A stretch of DNA of 64,000 nt. It comes from Spongiibacter pelagi. Its GTDB lineage: Bacteria; Pseudomonadota; Gammaproteobacteria; Pseudomonadales; Spongiibacteraceae. The notes below the pieces were generated by a model. The model made no database searches, was not told the origin of the DNA, and was given only the letters and a program-made list of their open reading frames with translations. This document shows positions 48,387 through 58,161 of this stretch, one piece after another. Each line of letters begins with the position of its first letter. Positions within the stretch are counted from its first letter, which is position 1. Both the position numbers and the translations under genes were made by a program. Where the stretch lies: positions 1 to 64,000 of the forward strand of contig NZ_JACXLD010000001.1 of assembly GCF_014705705.1 (NCBI RefSeq), given 5' to 3'.

Positions 48387-48412
48387 AAAGGCGAGCCAAT
48401 CGGCCCGCCTTT
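48387..48412 (-). terminator. Rho-independent terminator of ilvE
   Basis: Stem AAAGGCG/CGCCTTT with an inner GCC/GGC, next to a run of nine As on the plus strand, i.e. Ts at the end of the minus-strand transcript. Lies 26 bases beyond the ilvE stop. Confidence 0.9.
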
Positions 48413-48437
48413 AGATAGGTTTGCGTAAGAAAAAATC

Positions 48438-49367
48438 TTAGGCGACTGGCGACAACCACTCAGGGAATTGCTCGCGGCGACCTTTAACTTGATCAAAGTA
48501 GCGGGTTTGCAATTCCGTGGTGATGGGGCCACGCACGCCGCTGCCAATGGTGCGACCATCCAGCTCACGAATTGGCAATACTTCAGCGGCGGTACCGGTG
48601 AAGAATGCTTCGTCAGCCACATAGACTTCATCGCGGGTAATGCGCTTTTCAATCACCTCAACACCCAGCTCTGCAGCCAATTCAAAAATGGTGTTACGAG
48701 TAATGCCATCCAAGCAGCTAGTCAGTTCTGGCGTGTAGATTTTGCCATTGCGCACAATAAAGACGTTCTCGCCACTGCCCTCGGCCACATAGCCTTCTGG
48801 GTCTAGCATCAGCGCTTCTTCACAGCCACTATCCAATGCTTCACGCAGGGCCAGCATCGAGTTGATGTACTGGCCGTTGGCCTTGGCCTTAGTCATGGAG
48901 ATATTAACGTGGTGACGCGTGTAAGAAGAGCAGCGTACCTTAATACCCTTGTCGCGGGCTTCAGGGCTCATATAGCTCGGCCAATCCCAAGCCGCGACAA
49001 TAATGTGGGTACGCAGATTGTCTGCTCGCAGGCCCATGCCTTCGGAACCGAGGAATACCATCGGCCGCAGGTAGGCTTCTTCCAAATTATTTTCCCGCAC
49101 CACCGCACATTGCGCCGCATTGATGGCGTCTTTGTCGAAGGGCATTTTCATATTCATGATATGCGCGGAACGGAACAGGCGGTCGGTATGCTCCTGCAAG
49201 CGGAAAATACAGGTTCCGCGATCAGCAGTTTTGTAGGCGCGAACGCCTTCAAAAACACCCATGCCATAGTGCAGGGTGTGGGTCAGCACGTGCACTTGGG
49301 CTTCGCGCCAAGGCACCATTTCACCGTCAAACCAAATTAGGCCATCGCGATCAGCCATGGACATCAT
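48438..49367 (-). CDS. ilvE: Branched-chain amino-acid aminotransferase
   Basis: 309 residues, class IV PLP enzyme. Transfers the amino group between glutamate and the 2-oxo acids of Ile, Leu and Val. PLP Lys in TKAKANGQYINSM (~160), EALMLDPEGYVAEGSGENVF, CLDGITRNTIFELA and FFTGTAAEVLPI. Start ATG 49367 with GAGGAG at the proper distance. In Pseudomonas it also adjoins glnE. Confidence 0.97.
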   Translation of the reverse strand: MMSMADRDGLIWFDGEMVPWREAQVHVLTHTLHYGMGVFEGVRAYKTADRGTCIFRLQEHTDRLFRSAHIMNMKMPFDKDAINAAQCAVVRENNLEEAYLRPMVFLGSEGMGLRADNLRTHIIVAAWDWPSYMSPEARDKGIKVRCSSYTRHHVNISMTKAKANGQYINSMLALREALDSGCEEALMLDPEGYVAEGSGENVFIVRNGKIYTPELTSCLDGITRNTIFELAAELGVEVIEKRITRDEVYVADEAFFTGTAAEVLPIRELDGRTIGSGVRGPITTELQTRYFDQVKGRREQFPEWLSPVA

Positions 49368-49416
49368 GCAATACTCCTCAAAGCGTAGTCAGGTCGAATC
49401 CCTACGGATTCGAGGT

Positions 49417-52353
49417 TTAGGCCGGTTCCTCAAGCATCAGCTGTTGCCAACACCGCTCAACGGCACCTCGCTCATCGGCCAACTGTGAATCGGCCACCTG
49501 ACCACTTTGCTCCTGCAGACTCAATCGATGTGCCTGACTGCGGAAGGCCTTGTAGGCCTCAGTTAAGGTGTCAACGTCCTCGGCACTGAACAGGCCTTGC
49601 TGTTGCAGCGATTCAAGGATGCGGATATTGTCGGTATAGACTGACAGCGGCGGGTGCTGATGCGACCAAGCCAAAACGGCATATTGCACCATAAATTCGA
49701 TGTCAACGATACCACCCTCACCCTGTTTCAAATCAAATTGCCGATTATTTTCATCCCGCTTGGTCTTTGGCAGCAATTGCGTGCGCATTTTGTCGCGCAT
49801 TTGTACGACATCGGCCCGCAGCAGAGCTTCATCGCGGGATAAGCCTAAGATACTGCGGCGCAACTCGGTAAACTTCTCGGCCAGTACCTCGTCACCGGCG
49901 ACCACGCGCGCCCGCACCAATGCCTGATGCTCCCAAGTCCACGCCTCTTTGTGCTGATATTCATCAAATGCGCGGAAAGAGCTGACCAACAGGCCGGAGT
50001 TACCCGAGGGACGCAGCCGCATATCAACTTCGTACAAGCTGCCCATGCGGGTTTGCGCGGTGAGGATATGAATAATGCGCTGACCCAAACGAGTCATAAA
50101 TACCGCGCCATCGAGCGGGCGCTCACCATCGGTTTGGCAGTTGGGCGGCAGATCATGCACAAACACCATGTCCAGATCGGAGCCGTAACTCAGCTCGATA
50201 CCGCCCATTTTACCGTAGCCGAGAATAATGAAATGGCGACGGGCATCGTGGATATCCGCGAAATTGCCGTGCTTGCTCACTAAATTCTGCCAGGCAATTT
50301 CCAGTACCGACTCCAGCACCACTTCAGCAATATTGGTGAGGTAATCGCTCACTTTCATCAGCGGCAAGGTGCCGCTAAGCTCTGCCGCCGCCACCCGCAA
50401 CACATGCGCCAAGCGGAAATAGCGCAGCGCTTCCATTTGCGCCTCTAAATCATCTTGGTCGATACGCAATAGACGCTGGCGCAATTCACTGCGCAGGCCG
50501 TCTTTTTCCACCGCATGATAAAGCTGTTCCGTATTCAGTAATTCATCCAGCAGTACCGGATGGGCGCTGAGCTGCCGCGCCATCCACGGGCTGGTATCAC
50601 ACAGCGACACCAAGTGCTCCAATGCGTGGGGATTTTCCAGCAATAACACTAAATACGCCGTACGCCGCAACACGGCTTCAATCAGTGGAATCAGGCGAAT
50701 CAAGGTTTCTGTGGGCTGCTCGGCACTGGAAAGCGCCTCTAAAAAAAGCGGCATAAAATCGTCCAGCCGCTCGCGACCGCTACTCTGCATGCGTTTTACT
50801 GCACCGCCGTCCATTAACAGAATCAGACGCCTTGCCGCTTCTTCCGCATTTTCAAAACCCGATTCCGCCAGCGCAGCGGTCAGTGTTTCCGGATTAAGCT
50901 CATCGAGCAGCAATTGCCAATGCTCACAGCGCTGCGAGGAAGGCGCACCGTCTTCATCTTCTGGCGGCGCAATAAAGTTCTCAAAATGATGGGTGACCCG
51001 CTGGCGATGCTCAGCCAAACACTGCTCAAAACCTTCGATATTCGCTTCGCCATCGGCAAACACAAAGCCCATGGCAAAGGCCAGCGCCACTCTAGCCTCA
51101 TTGGATTGAGGCAACTGCTGGGTTTGCTCTTCTCGCCAAGCCTGAATGCCGTGCTCCACATCGCGCAAAAAACGGTAGGCCTGATGCAATTCATCCACGG
51201 CCTGCGCGGGCAGATACTGCCCATCTCGCAATGTACCTAAAATCGATTTCAATTCCCGGGCTTGCAGATCAGGTTCCTGCCCACCGCGAATTAATTGGAA
51301 ACACTGGGCGATAAATTCGATTTCCCGAATTCCGCCCGCGCCCAATTTAACGTTGTCATGAAGATTGCGCCGGGCCACTTCACGCTGAATCATGGCTTTC
51401 ATATCACGCAGGGATTCAATAGCCGAAAAGTCCAGATAACGCCGGTACACAAAGGGCCGCAGATCGCGCATTAACTCCGCCCCAGCAATATCATCGCCGG
51501 CCATACAGCGAGCCTTGATCAAAGCGTAACGCTCCCAATCCCGCCCCTGATCCTGGTAGTACTCCATCAAGGCATCAAAGCTAACCACAAGCGGGCCACT
51601 CTGACCGTAGGGGCGCAAGCGCATATCCACGCGAAATACAAAGCCGTCTGCCGTGCGCGCATCCAGACTTTTAATCAGGCGCTGCCCCAAACGGATAAAA
51701 AATTGTTGGTTATCAACACTGCGCGGCCCGCCCTGAGTGCTGCCCGACTCGGGATAAGCAAAAATCAGATCGATATCCGAGGACAGGTTTAATTCGCCCG
51801 CGCCCAGCTTGCCCATACCAATCACCACCATGCGCTGCGGCACACCGGCTTTCGAATGGGGCTCGCCCCACTCAATACACATTTGCGCGTGATGAAAATC
51901 CAAGGCCTGCTGAACGCAAATATCGGCCAGCACCGAGAGGTCTTCGGTGGTTTGCTCCATTACCGCAAGCCGAGTCAGGTCACGCCAGACAATGCGCATC
52001 CAGTATTTAATGCGGAAACGGCGCAATTCCGCCGCCGCCTCATCGGCGTTTTGACAAACGGATAAGCCCGCACGCAACTCATCAGCAAGCTGCTCTTGTG
52101 GCACATCGCCAAGTAACCAGCCATTGCGATCCAATGTCGGCAAAAAATCCGGAAAGCGCTGGGCATAATCCAGCACGATGGCACTACAGGAAAAGGCTTT
52201 GAGAAGTTCACCGCGCCGGGGTGAGGCGAGCATGTCGCCGTACCACTGAGCATCAAAAGGCTCAGCTCGCTCCATTAAATGAGCCCAACGCACCTGTAAA
52301 TCAGCTTGCAAGGCGAGGGGAATCTCCCCCGCCATAAATTCCAAAGCGGTCAT
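49417..52353 (-). CDS. glnE: Bifunctional glutamine synthetase adenylyltransferase/deadenylase
   Basis: 978 residues. Two nucleotidyltransferase domains: the N-terminal deadenylase (LGAGELNLSSDIDLIFAY ~190) and the C-terminal adenylyltransferase (GKMGGIELSYGSDLDMVFV ~705), each with G..E..SD(I/L)D metal ligands and followed by GlnD-UR/UTase helical regions. Adenylylates GlnA under nitrogen excess with PII. Start ATG 52353 (MTALEF) used; an upstream extension would overlap the next gene. Four bases separate it from the ATPase gene upstream. Confidence 0.97.
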   Translation of the reverse strand: MTALEFMAGEIPLALQADLQVRWAHLMERAEPFDAQWYGDMLASPRRGELLKAFSCSAIVLDYAQRFPDFLPTLDRNGWLLGDVPQEQLADELRAGLSVCQNADEAAAELRRFRIKYWMRIVWRDLTRLAVMEQTTEDLSVLADICVQQALDFHHAQMCIEWGEPHSKAGVPQRMVVIGMGKLGAGELNLSSDIDLIFAYPESGSTQGGPRSVDNQQFFIRLGQRLIKSLDARTADGFVFRVDMRLRPYGQSGPLVVSFDALMEYYQDQGRDWERYALIKARCMAGDDIAGAELMRDLRPFVYRRYLDFSAIESLRDMKAMIQREVARRNLHDNVKLGAGGIREIEFIAQCFQLIRGGQEPDLQARELKSILGTLRDGQYLPAQAVDELHQAYRFLRDVEHGIQAWREEQTQQLPQSNEARVALAFAMGFVFADGEANIEGFEQCLAEHRQRVTHHFENFIAPPEDEDGAPSSQRCEHWQLLLDELNPETLTAALAESGFENAEEAARRLILLMDGGAVKRMQSSGRERLDDFMPLFLEALSSAEQPTETLIRLIPLIEAVLRRTAYLVLLLENPHALEHLVSLCDTSPWMARQLSAHPVLLDELLNTEQLYHAVEKDGLRSELRQRLLRIDQDDLEAQMEALRYFRLAHVLRVAAAELSGTLPLMKVSDYLTNIAEVVLESVLEIAWQNLVSKHGNFADIHDARRHFIILGYGKMGGIELSYGSDLDMVFVHDLPPNCQTDGERPLDGAVFMTRLGQRIIHILTAQTRMGSLYEVDMRLRPSGNSGLLVSSFRAFDEYQHKEAWTWEHQALVRARVVAGDEVLAEKFTELRRSILGLSRDEALLRADVVQMRDKMRTQLLPKTKRDENNRQFDLKQGEGGIVDIEFMVQYAVLAWSHQHPPLSVYTDNIRILESLQQQGLFSAEDVDTLTEAYKAFRSQAHRLSLQEQSGQVADSQLADERGAVERCWQQLMLEEPA

Positions 52354-52357
52354 ATTA

Positions 52358-54187
52358 TTATTCCGATACTGTGTCGTTAGCCGTTTTAGGCGCATTCACA
52401 CTAAACGCAGGCGCAACTCGCATAACTTCAGCCAAATTTGTTTCACCCGCCGCCACTTTATAGGCTCCCGCCAAACGCAGGGTGCGCATACCGTTTTTCA
52501 TGGCCAATAGCCGCAGTTGATCCAGCGGGACATCCTCGTGAATCGCCGCCTGTAATTCACCCTCAACGGTGAGAATTTCATAAATACCCTGCCGCCCTTG
52601 ATAGCCGGTGTTACGGCATTCCAAACACCCCTGCGCCTGATGCACTTGTTTGGGCGGGCTTAATTTCCACGGTTTTACCAAGGCCTGCCAGGTATCGGCA
52701 AACTCGGCCTGCTCAGCCTCACTCATTGGCTGAACGGTTTTACAGTGCGGGCACAAATTGCGCACCAAGCGCTGCGCCATCACCCCAAGTACGGTAGCCC
52801 GCACTAAATACGCAGGCACACCCAATTCCAGCAGGCGGCTTATTGCCGAGGGCGCATCGTTAGTATGCAGCGTGGAAATGACTAAATGGCCGGTCAGCGC
52901 CGCCTGAATCGCCATTTCAGCGGTTTCCCGGTCGCGTATCTCACCGATCATAATAATGTCTGGGTCTTGGCGCAGCAGGGCGCGTACCCCGGAGGCAAAA
53001 TCCAATTTGATATTGTTCTGCACCTGCATCTGATTGAAGGCGCCTTCCACCATTTCGATGGGGTCTTCAATGGTGCAAACATTCACCTCTGTGCTGGCGA
53101 TTTGCTTGAGGCTGGAATACAGGGTGGTGGTTTTACCCGAGCCGGTGGGGCCGGTGACCAGCACAATGCCGTGAGGCGCACGAATCATCTGCTGCCAGCG
53201 AGCGAGATCATCGCCGCGCAGACCGAGCTGATCAAAGCTGCGCAGTAGAACCTCGGGGTCAAAAATCCGCATCACCATTTTTTCGCCAAAGGCGGTAGGC
53301 AAGGTGGAAAGACGCAGCTCTATTTCGTCGCCAACGGGATTTTTGGTTTTCAGGCGACCATCTTGCGGACGGCGCTTTTCAGCCACATCCATCCGCCCCA
53401 AAATTTTTAAACGGCTGACCACCGCCGCCAGTACCGAGGCCGGCATTTGGTACACGGTGTACAGCAGGCCATCAATCCGAAAACGAATATTGCCCTGATC
53501 GCGACGCGGCTCAATATGAATATCACTGGCGCGCTGGTCATAGGCGTATTGCAGCAGCCAATCGACAATGCCGACCACATGGCCGTCATTGGCGTCCAAC
53601 TCGCCGCGCTTACTGATCTCTAGCAGTTGCTCCAGATTGGCTGCCGGCTTGGTGCTGCGATTCACCGTGCCACCCTCAGCCCCGCGCACCGATTTCGCAA
53701 GGCTGTAAAACTCCAAGGTATAGCGATCAATATCCTCTGGATCGGCCAATACCCGGCGGATGGGTTTCTTCAGCGCCTGCTCAAGCACCGAAACCCAACC
53801 ATCGACAAAGGGCTCAGCGCACGCCACTACCACTTCGTTAGAATTCACTTCCAAGGCCAAAATCTGATGACTTTTAGCAAAGGCAAAAGACATTGCCCCA
53901 GAAACACTCGCCACATCAATTTTGAGTGGATCAATACGTTTCACCGCCATACCGGCATGGCCGCCCAGCCATGCCAATAGCGCGTCGACATCCAGCACAC
54001 CGCCCGTCTGGCGGGCATCCGGCAAGTTCTGACTTGCCAGATAATTAATAGGGTGTTGACGCTTACCGGCCACCATCGGTGGATTTAGCCCCACACCGCG
54101 CCGCGCTTCCACACTGAACACGCCGTCCTGCTGGAGCTGTTTTACCAGCGGGATAATATCGAGACTTGCCTGCGGAAAAGCGTTCAA
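52358..54187 (-). CDS. Stand-alone GspE/PilB-type secretion ATPase
   Basis: 609 residues. N-terminal GspE_N/MshEN-like domains (~20-170), then RRDQGNIRFRIDGLLY (~232), Walker A GPTGSGKTT (~350), Asp box CTIEDPIEMVEGAFNQMQV, Walker B DIIMIGEIRDRETAEMA, His box ALTGHLVISTLHTNDAPSA and the tetra-Cys zinc site CPHC...CLEC (~500-535). No pilC, pilD or gsp genes are adjacent, and PilB is normally beside them. Translation starts at TTG 54187 with GGACGG upstream. It is probably a pilus or type II system motor acting with components elsewhere. Confidence 0.85.
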   Translation of the reverse strand: MNAFPQASLDIIPLVKQLQQDGVFSVEARRGVGLNPPMVAGKRQHPINYLASQNLPDARQTGGVLDVDALLAWLGGHAGMAVKRIDPLKIDVASVSGAMSFAFAKSHQILALEVNSNEVVVACAEPFVDGWVSVLEQALKKPIRRVLADPEDIDRYTLEFYSLAKSVRGAEGGTVNRSTKPAANLEQLLEISKRGELDANDGHVVGIVDWLLQYAYDQRASDIHIEPRRDQGNIRFRIDGLLYTVYQMPASVLAAVVSRLKILGRMDVAEKRRPQDGRLKTKNPVGDEIELRLSTLPTAFGEKMVMRIFDPEVLLRSFDQLGLRGDDLARWQQMIRAPHGIVLVTGPTGSGKTTTLYSSLKQIASTEVNVCTIEDPIEMVEGAFNQMQVQNNIKLDFASGVRALLRQDPDIIMIGEIRDRETAEMAIQAALTGHLVISTLHTNDAPSAISRLLELGVPAYLVRATVLGVMAQRLVRNLCPHCKTVQPMSEAEQAEFADTWQALVKPWKLSPPKQVHQAQGCLECRNTGYQGRQGIYEILTVEGELQAAIHEDVPLDQLRLLAMKNGMRTLRLAGAYKVAAGETNLAEVMRVAPAFSVNAPKTANDTVSE

Positions 54188-54293
54188 AATTGACCGTCCA
54201 TTATTGTTAGACCCGAAGTTTGCCGTAACAAGAGCCTATGACAAGGTGATGACAAACAGGAAAATAAAGTCCAGTTTTTCCATACAATCCGGG

Positions 54294-54323
54294 TTGGTTG
54301 CATCTTATTTAGCAAACTATAAT
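54294..54323 (+). promoter_or_regulatory. Promoter of the DUF47-pit operon
   Basis: -35 TTGGTT (54294-54299), 18-base spacer, -10 TATAAT (54318-54323). Transcription would start near 54330 and leave a ~30-base leader with GAGGAAG ahead of the GTG at 54360. It also rules out an upstream in-frame start at 54204. Confidence 0.65.
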
Positions 54324-54359
54324 ACCGGGCAGTGGAGAACCCTAAAAGAGGAAGTCCTT

Positions 54360-55034
54360 GTGATCAGTCCGTTACAGAATTTATTCGGCAAGTCCCCATT
54401 CGGCCCCCTGCAAAAGCACATGAAGAGCGTACAGGCCTGTAGCGCCATTCTTCCCGATTTTTTCGAGGCGGTGCAAAACGCCAACTGGGATAAAGCCGCG
54501 GAGCTCAAGCAAGCAATCATTGATCGCGAAAACGAGGCAGACGCCCTGAAAAAAGAACTCCGCCTGAGTCTCCCTAAAAGCCTCTTTATGCCAGTCTCAC
54601 GCAGCGACATCCTCGACCTGCTGCGCACTCAAGACAAAATTGCCAACGTATCACGCGATATCGCAGGCCTAGTATCTGGTCGCCGCATGAAGTTCCCCAG
54701 CGAGCTGGCCGGCAAGCTTAACGAGTATCTTGCCCACTGCGTAAAATCCAGCACTCTCGCCCTAGAAGCCATTGAGCAACTTGATGAACTACTGGAAACC
54801 GGGTTTCGCGGCCATGAAGTCATCTATGTTGAAAAACTGATCCTGCAATTAGAAGACTTCGAAAACGAAAACGACAAACTCTCTTCCGAGCTAAACCAAT
54901 CTCTATTCGCCATTGAGAAATCACTGGACCCGGTAGACGTCGTGTTCCTCTATGAACTGATTCGGTGGTTAGGCGACCTTTGCGACCAAGCTCAAGCGGT
55001 GGGTTCACGCCTTCAGGTCATCATCGCTCAATAA
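54360..55034 (+). CDS. DUF47/TIGR00153 phosphate transport regulator
   Basis: 224 residues, all-helical PhoU-like fold. Opening SPLQNLFGKSPFGPLQKHMKSV, RLSLPKSLFMPVSRSDIL (~66), then DKIANVSRDIAG. Partner of Pit phosphate transporters, probably a regulator. GTG 54360 gives the typical length (~226) with GAGGAAG seven bases upstream. Pit begins 34 bases after its stop. Confidence 0.92.
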   Translation: MISPLQNLFGKSPFGPLQKHMKSVQACSAILPDFFEAVQNANWDKAAELKQAIIDRENEADALKKELRLSLPKSLFMPVSRSDILDLLRTQDKIANVSRDIAGLVSGRRMKFPSELAGKLNEYLAHCVKSSTLALEAIEQLDELLETGFRGHEVIYVEKLILQLEDFENENDKLSSELNQSLFAIEKSLDPVDVVFLYELIRWLGDLCDQAQAVGSRLQVIIAQ

Positions 55035-55068
55035 TTCTAAATTACTGACAATATTAAAAGGTACTTCC

Positions 55069-56343
55069 ATGTCTATTATCGCTGAACACGGCCAGCTATT
55101 GCTTGTGCTGGGCTGCCTTTTCGGCTTCTTTATGGCCTGGGGTGTGGGCGCCAACGATGTAGCCAATGCAATGGGCACCTCGGTCGGCTCCAAAGCTCTT
55201 ACCATTAAGCAAGCTATCCTTATCGCGATTGTCTTCGAATTTTGCGGCGCTTACCTGGCGGGTGGCGAAGTCACCTCGACCATTCGCAAAGGCATTATCG
55301 ACGCCGCCTATTTCACCGACACTCCACATCTCTTGGTGTACGGTATGGCTTCCGCACTGCTTGCCGCCGGCACCTGGCTGTTTGTGGCCAGCTTGATGGG
55401 CTGGCCGGTCTCTACAACTCACTCGATTGTGGGCGCTATTGTCGGCTTTACCGCCGTAGGTGTCAGCGCCGACGCAGTTGCCTGGGGCAAAGTGGGACAG
55501 ATCGTAGCGAGCTGGGTGGTATCACCAGTACTCGCCGGCGCCATGTCATGCATTCTGTTTCTCAGCGCCCAAAAGCTAATTATGGATCGCGACGATCCCT
55601 TTGCCGCCGCCAAGCGCTATATCCCCATTTACCTGTTCCTTGTCGGCTTTATGATTTCCATGGTGACGCTGACCAAAGGGCTGAAACATATTGGACTGGG
55701 GCTGAGCTTTAACGAAAGCCTTGGTGTCTCTGCCGCAATCGCCACAGTTATCATGATTATTGGCAAGCTGTTTATGGCTCGAGTCAAACCCAGAGCCACC
55801 GACTCAAGCCCACATAACACCGAGCGCTTTGCTGATGTAGAGCGCGTGTTTGCGGTACTGATGGTCTTCACCGCCTGCTCTATGGCCTTTGCTCACGGCT
55901 CCAACGACGTAGCCAACGCCATCGGCCCGGTAGCCGCTATTGTCAGCGTAATAGAATCCGGCGGCCAAATTGCCGCCAAATCCGCACTGCCCGGCTGGGT
56001 ATTATTCCTCGGCGCCGGCGGTATCGTCTTTGGTCTGGCCACTTACGGCTTCAAAGTTATTGCCACCATCGGCACTCATATCACCGAGCTAACGCCAAGT
56101 CGCGGTTTTGCCGCTGAGCTAGGCGCCGCCTCTACCGTGGTGCTGGCCTCTGCCACTGGCCTGCCTATCTCGACTACCCACACCTTGGTCGGCGCCGTCT
56201 TGGGCGTAGGCTTGGCACGGGGCATTGGCGCACTCAACTTACGGGTAATCGGTAATATCTTTATGTCTTGGCTGATCACTCTGCCTGCCGGTGCCATTCT
56301 GGCAATTATCTTCTTCTTCACCTTTACCAGCGTATTCGGTTAA
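55069..56343 (+). CDS. pit: Inorganic phosphate transporter, PiT family
   Basis: 424 residues, about ten membrane helices. Two PiT signatures: GVGANDVANAMGTSVGSKAL (~25) and AHGSNDVANAIGPVAAIVS (~277), plus VSTTHSIVGAIVGF and ISTTHTLVGAVLG. Carries phosphate with H+ or Na+ across the inner membrane. Followed by a strong terminator. Confidence 0.97.
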   Translation: MSIIAEHGQLLLVLGCLFGFFMAWGVGANDVANAMGTSVGSKALTIKQAILIAIVFEFCGAYLAGGEVTSTIRKGIIDAAYFTDTPHLLVYGMASALLAAGTWLFVASLMGWPVSTTHSIVGAIVGFTAVGVSADAVAWGKVGQIVASWVVSPVLAGAMSCILFLSAQKLIMDRDDPFAAAKRYIPIYLFLVGFMISMVTLTKGLKHIGLGLSFNESLGVSAAIATVIMIIGKLFMARVKPRATDSSPHNTERFADVERVFAVLMVFTACSMAFAHGSNDVANAIGPVAAIVSVIESGGQIAAKSALPGWVLFLGAGGIVFGLATYGFKVIATIGTHITELTPSRGFAAELGAASTVVLASATGLPISTTHTLVGAVLGVGLARGIGALNLRVIGNIFMSWLITLPAGAILAIIFFFTFTSVFG

Positions 56344-56365
56344 AGCTAACGCTAGAATATTTTTA

Positions 56366-56387
56366 GGGCGCGCAAGCGCCCTTTTTT
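56366..56387 (+). terminator. Rho-independent terminator of pit
   Basis: Stem GGGCGC/GCGCCC with loop GCAA and six Ts, 23 bases after the pit stop. Confidence 0.95.
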
Positions 56388-56504
56388 GTGCCTAATTTTT
56401 TCCTCGACCTTTCAGATCCCCATTTTTAACTATCGCCCTATTTCCCTTTCCTACAGCTTCTCTACAATGAAGTCGCTAAAGACTTTATTCACACGAGAAC
56501 CCTC

Positions 56505-57671
56505 ATGCTCAATCTCAGCCTCACCGATATGCTGACCCGCCTGATTGCCCACCCCACCGTGAGTTCAACCAGTGTCAAATGGGATATGAGCAATCGCCCG
56601 GTTATTGATGAGCTGGCGGACTGGTTTGAAGAGTTGGGGTTTAAAACGCGGATACTGCCTCTCAAACATCAACCTCAAAAAGCCAACCTCATTGCCGTTT
56701 TGGGCGAGCCCTCGCAAAGCGGCGGCCTAGTGCTTTCCGGCCATACCGACACCGTACCCTATGACGATCGCCGCTGGGACAGCGACCCCTTTACCCTAAG
56801 CGAGCGCGATGGTCGTTTTTACGGTTTAGGCACGGCAGATATGAAGGGCTTTTTCGCACTGGCAATAGAAGCGATTCGGCCCATGCTGCAGCAGGGCATT
56901 TTAGGCACTTCGCAAAAAGCCCCGCTGATTATTTTGGCCACCGCCGACGAAGAAAGCAGTATGGATGGCGCTCGCGAGCTGGTCGCTGGCGATTTAGCCG
57001 GCGCCCGCCATGCCATTATTGGCGAACCGACCGGGCTTAAACCCATTCACGCCCACAAGGGCATCATGATGGAGTCGGTGAAGATTGTCGGCCGCTCCGG
57101 CCACAGCTCGAATCCCGCCCTTGGCAATAACGCCTTGGAAGCCATGCATGAGGTGATCGGCGAGCTATTAGGGTTGCGCGCCAAACTGCAAGACAAATAC
57201 CGTCACTCCGGCTTTAAAGTGCCCACACCGACGATGAATCTGGGCTGTATTCACGGCGGCGACAATCCCAACCGTATTTGCGGACAGTGCGAACTGCACT
57301 TTGATTTCCGCATGATTCCCGGCATGGAGCTGGAATTTATCAAACATCAACTGTCCGACAGCTTGAGCCCTATCGCTGAGCGCCGCCAGATTGATATTTC
57401 ATTGCACTCATTAATGCCCGGCCTACCCGCCTTTGAGCAAGCCCGCGACAGCGAGCTGATCAAAACCGTGGAATCACTGAGCAGCTACCCCGCCGAAACC
57501 GTCGGCTTTGCCACCGAAGCGCCCTTTTTACAGCAATTAGGATTACAGACCGTGGTACTCGGCCCCGGCCATATTGATCAGGCCCACCAGCCCAATGAAT
57601 ATTTAGGCACCGACCAAATCGCACCGACCGTTGCTCTGCTACAAAACCTCATTCGCCATTACTGCTGTTAA
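56505..57671 (+). CDS. argE: Acetylornithine deacetylase
   Basis: 388 residues, M20 metallopeptidase fold. Removes acetyl from N-acetylornithine in arginine synthesis. Zinc ligands and neighbours: LSGHTDTVPYD (~84), YGLGTADMKGFFA, LATADEESSMDGA (~150) and EAPFLQQLGLQTVVLGPG. Dimerisation domain around 180-290. Works with ArgA (8615), which makes N-acetylglutamate. Start ATG 56505. Confidence 0.94.
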   Translation: MLNLSLTDMLTRLIAHPTVSSTSVKWDMSNRPVIDELADWFEELGFKTRILPLKHQPQKANLIAVLGEPSQSGGLVLSGHTDTVPYDDRRWDSDPFTLSERDGRFYGLGTADMKGFFALAIEAIRPMLQQGILGTSQKAPLIILATADEESSMDGARELVAGDLAGARHAIIGEPTGLKPIHAHKGIMMESVKIVGRSGHSSNPALGNNALEAMHEVIGELLGLRAKLQDKYRHSGFKVPTPTMNLGCIHGGDNPNRICGQCELHFDFRMIPGMELEFIKHQLSDSLSPIAERRQIDISLHSLMPGLPAFEQARDSELIKTVESLSSYPAETVGFATEAPFLQQLGLQTVVLGPGHIDQAHQPNEYLGTDQIAPTVALLQNLIRHYCC

Positions 57672-57698
57672 GCGCCGCAAAATATTGAGGCGAAAAAA

Positions 57699-57720
57699 AA
57701 CCGCGCGGTAAAGCGCGGTT
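57699..57720 (-). terminator. Rho-independent terminator of rpmB-rpmG
   Basis: Stem AACCGCGC/GCGCGGTT with six-base loop, followed on the minus strand by a run of Ts (eight As on the plus strand at 57693-57700). Located between argE and rpmG; serves the ribosomal operon. Confidence 0.92.
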
Positions 57721-57741
57721 CTCTGTGTTCTTAAAAGAAGC

Positions 57742-57912
57742 TTATTTGATTTTGGCTTCTTTGTAGATCACGTGCTGGCGTACCACCGGATCGTATTTCT
57801 TGAATTCGAACTTATCGGGGGTATTGCGCTTGTTTTTTACAGTTGTGTAAAAGTGACCGGTACCTGCGGAGGAAACCAGACGGATTTTTTCAGTTACACC
57901 TTTCTTCGCCAT
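57742..57912 (-). CDS. rpmG: 50S ribosomal protein L33
   Basis: 56 residues. [19 protein letters not shown], then [17 protein letters not shown] and [17 protein letters not shown] match L33 of gammaproteobacteria. It has no Cys zinc motif, so it is the C-minus form. 12 bases after rpmB, with GGAGCG before the ATG. Confidence 0.98.
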   Translation of the reverse strand: MAKKGVTEKIRLVSSAGTGHFYTTVKNKRNTPDKFEFKKYDPVVRQHVIYKEAKIK

Positions 57913-57924
57913 GACTAACGCTCC

Positions 57925-58161
57925 TTAGAATTTTTCACCGCGGGCACGCAGATCGGCCAGAACCGAATCAATGCCCTTTTTGTCGATGATACGCATGCCC
58001 TTTGCAGAAACACGCAGACGTACAAAACGGTTCTCGCTTTCCACCCAGAAGCGGTGGCTGTGCAAGTTAGGCAAAAAACGGCGACGAGTGCGGTTTTTCG
58101 CGTGTGATACATTGTTACCTGTTACAGGACGCTTGCCGGTAACCTGACATACTCTAGACAT
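57925..58161 (-). CDS. rpmB: 50S ribosomal protein L28
   Basis: 78 residues. [20 protein letters not shown], then [19 protein letters not shown] are typical L28 sequence. ATG 58161 is the proper start; an upstream extension (to 58209) is unlike the family. First gene of the rpmB-rpmG pair. Confidence 0.98.
   Translation of the reverse strand: MSRVCQVTGKRPVTGNNVSHAKNRTRRRFLPNLHSHRFWVESENRFVRLRVSAKGMRIIDKKGIDSVLADLRARGEKF

Noticed and set aside
54204..54359. N-terminal extension of the DUF47 protein
   Set aside because: The promoter at 54294-54323 and ribosome site before GTG 54360 lie inside it, and its residues do not fit the family length.
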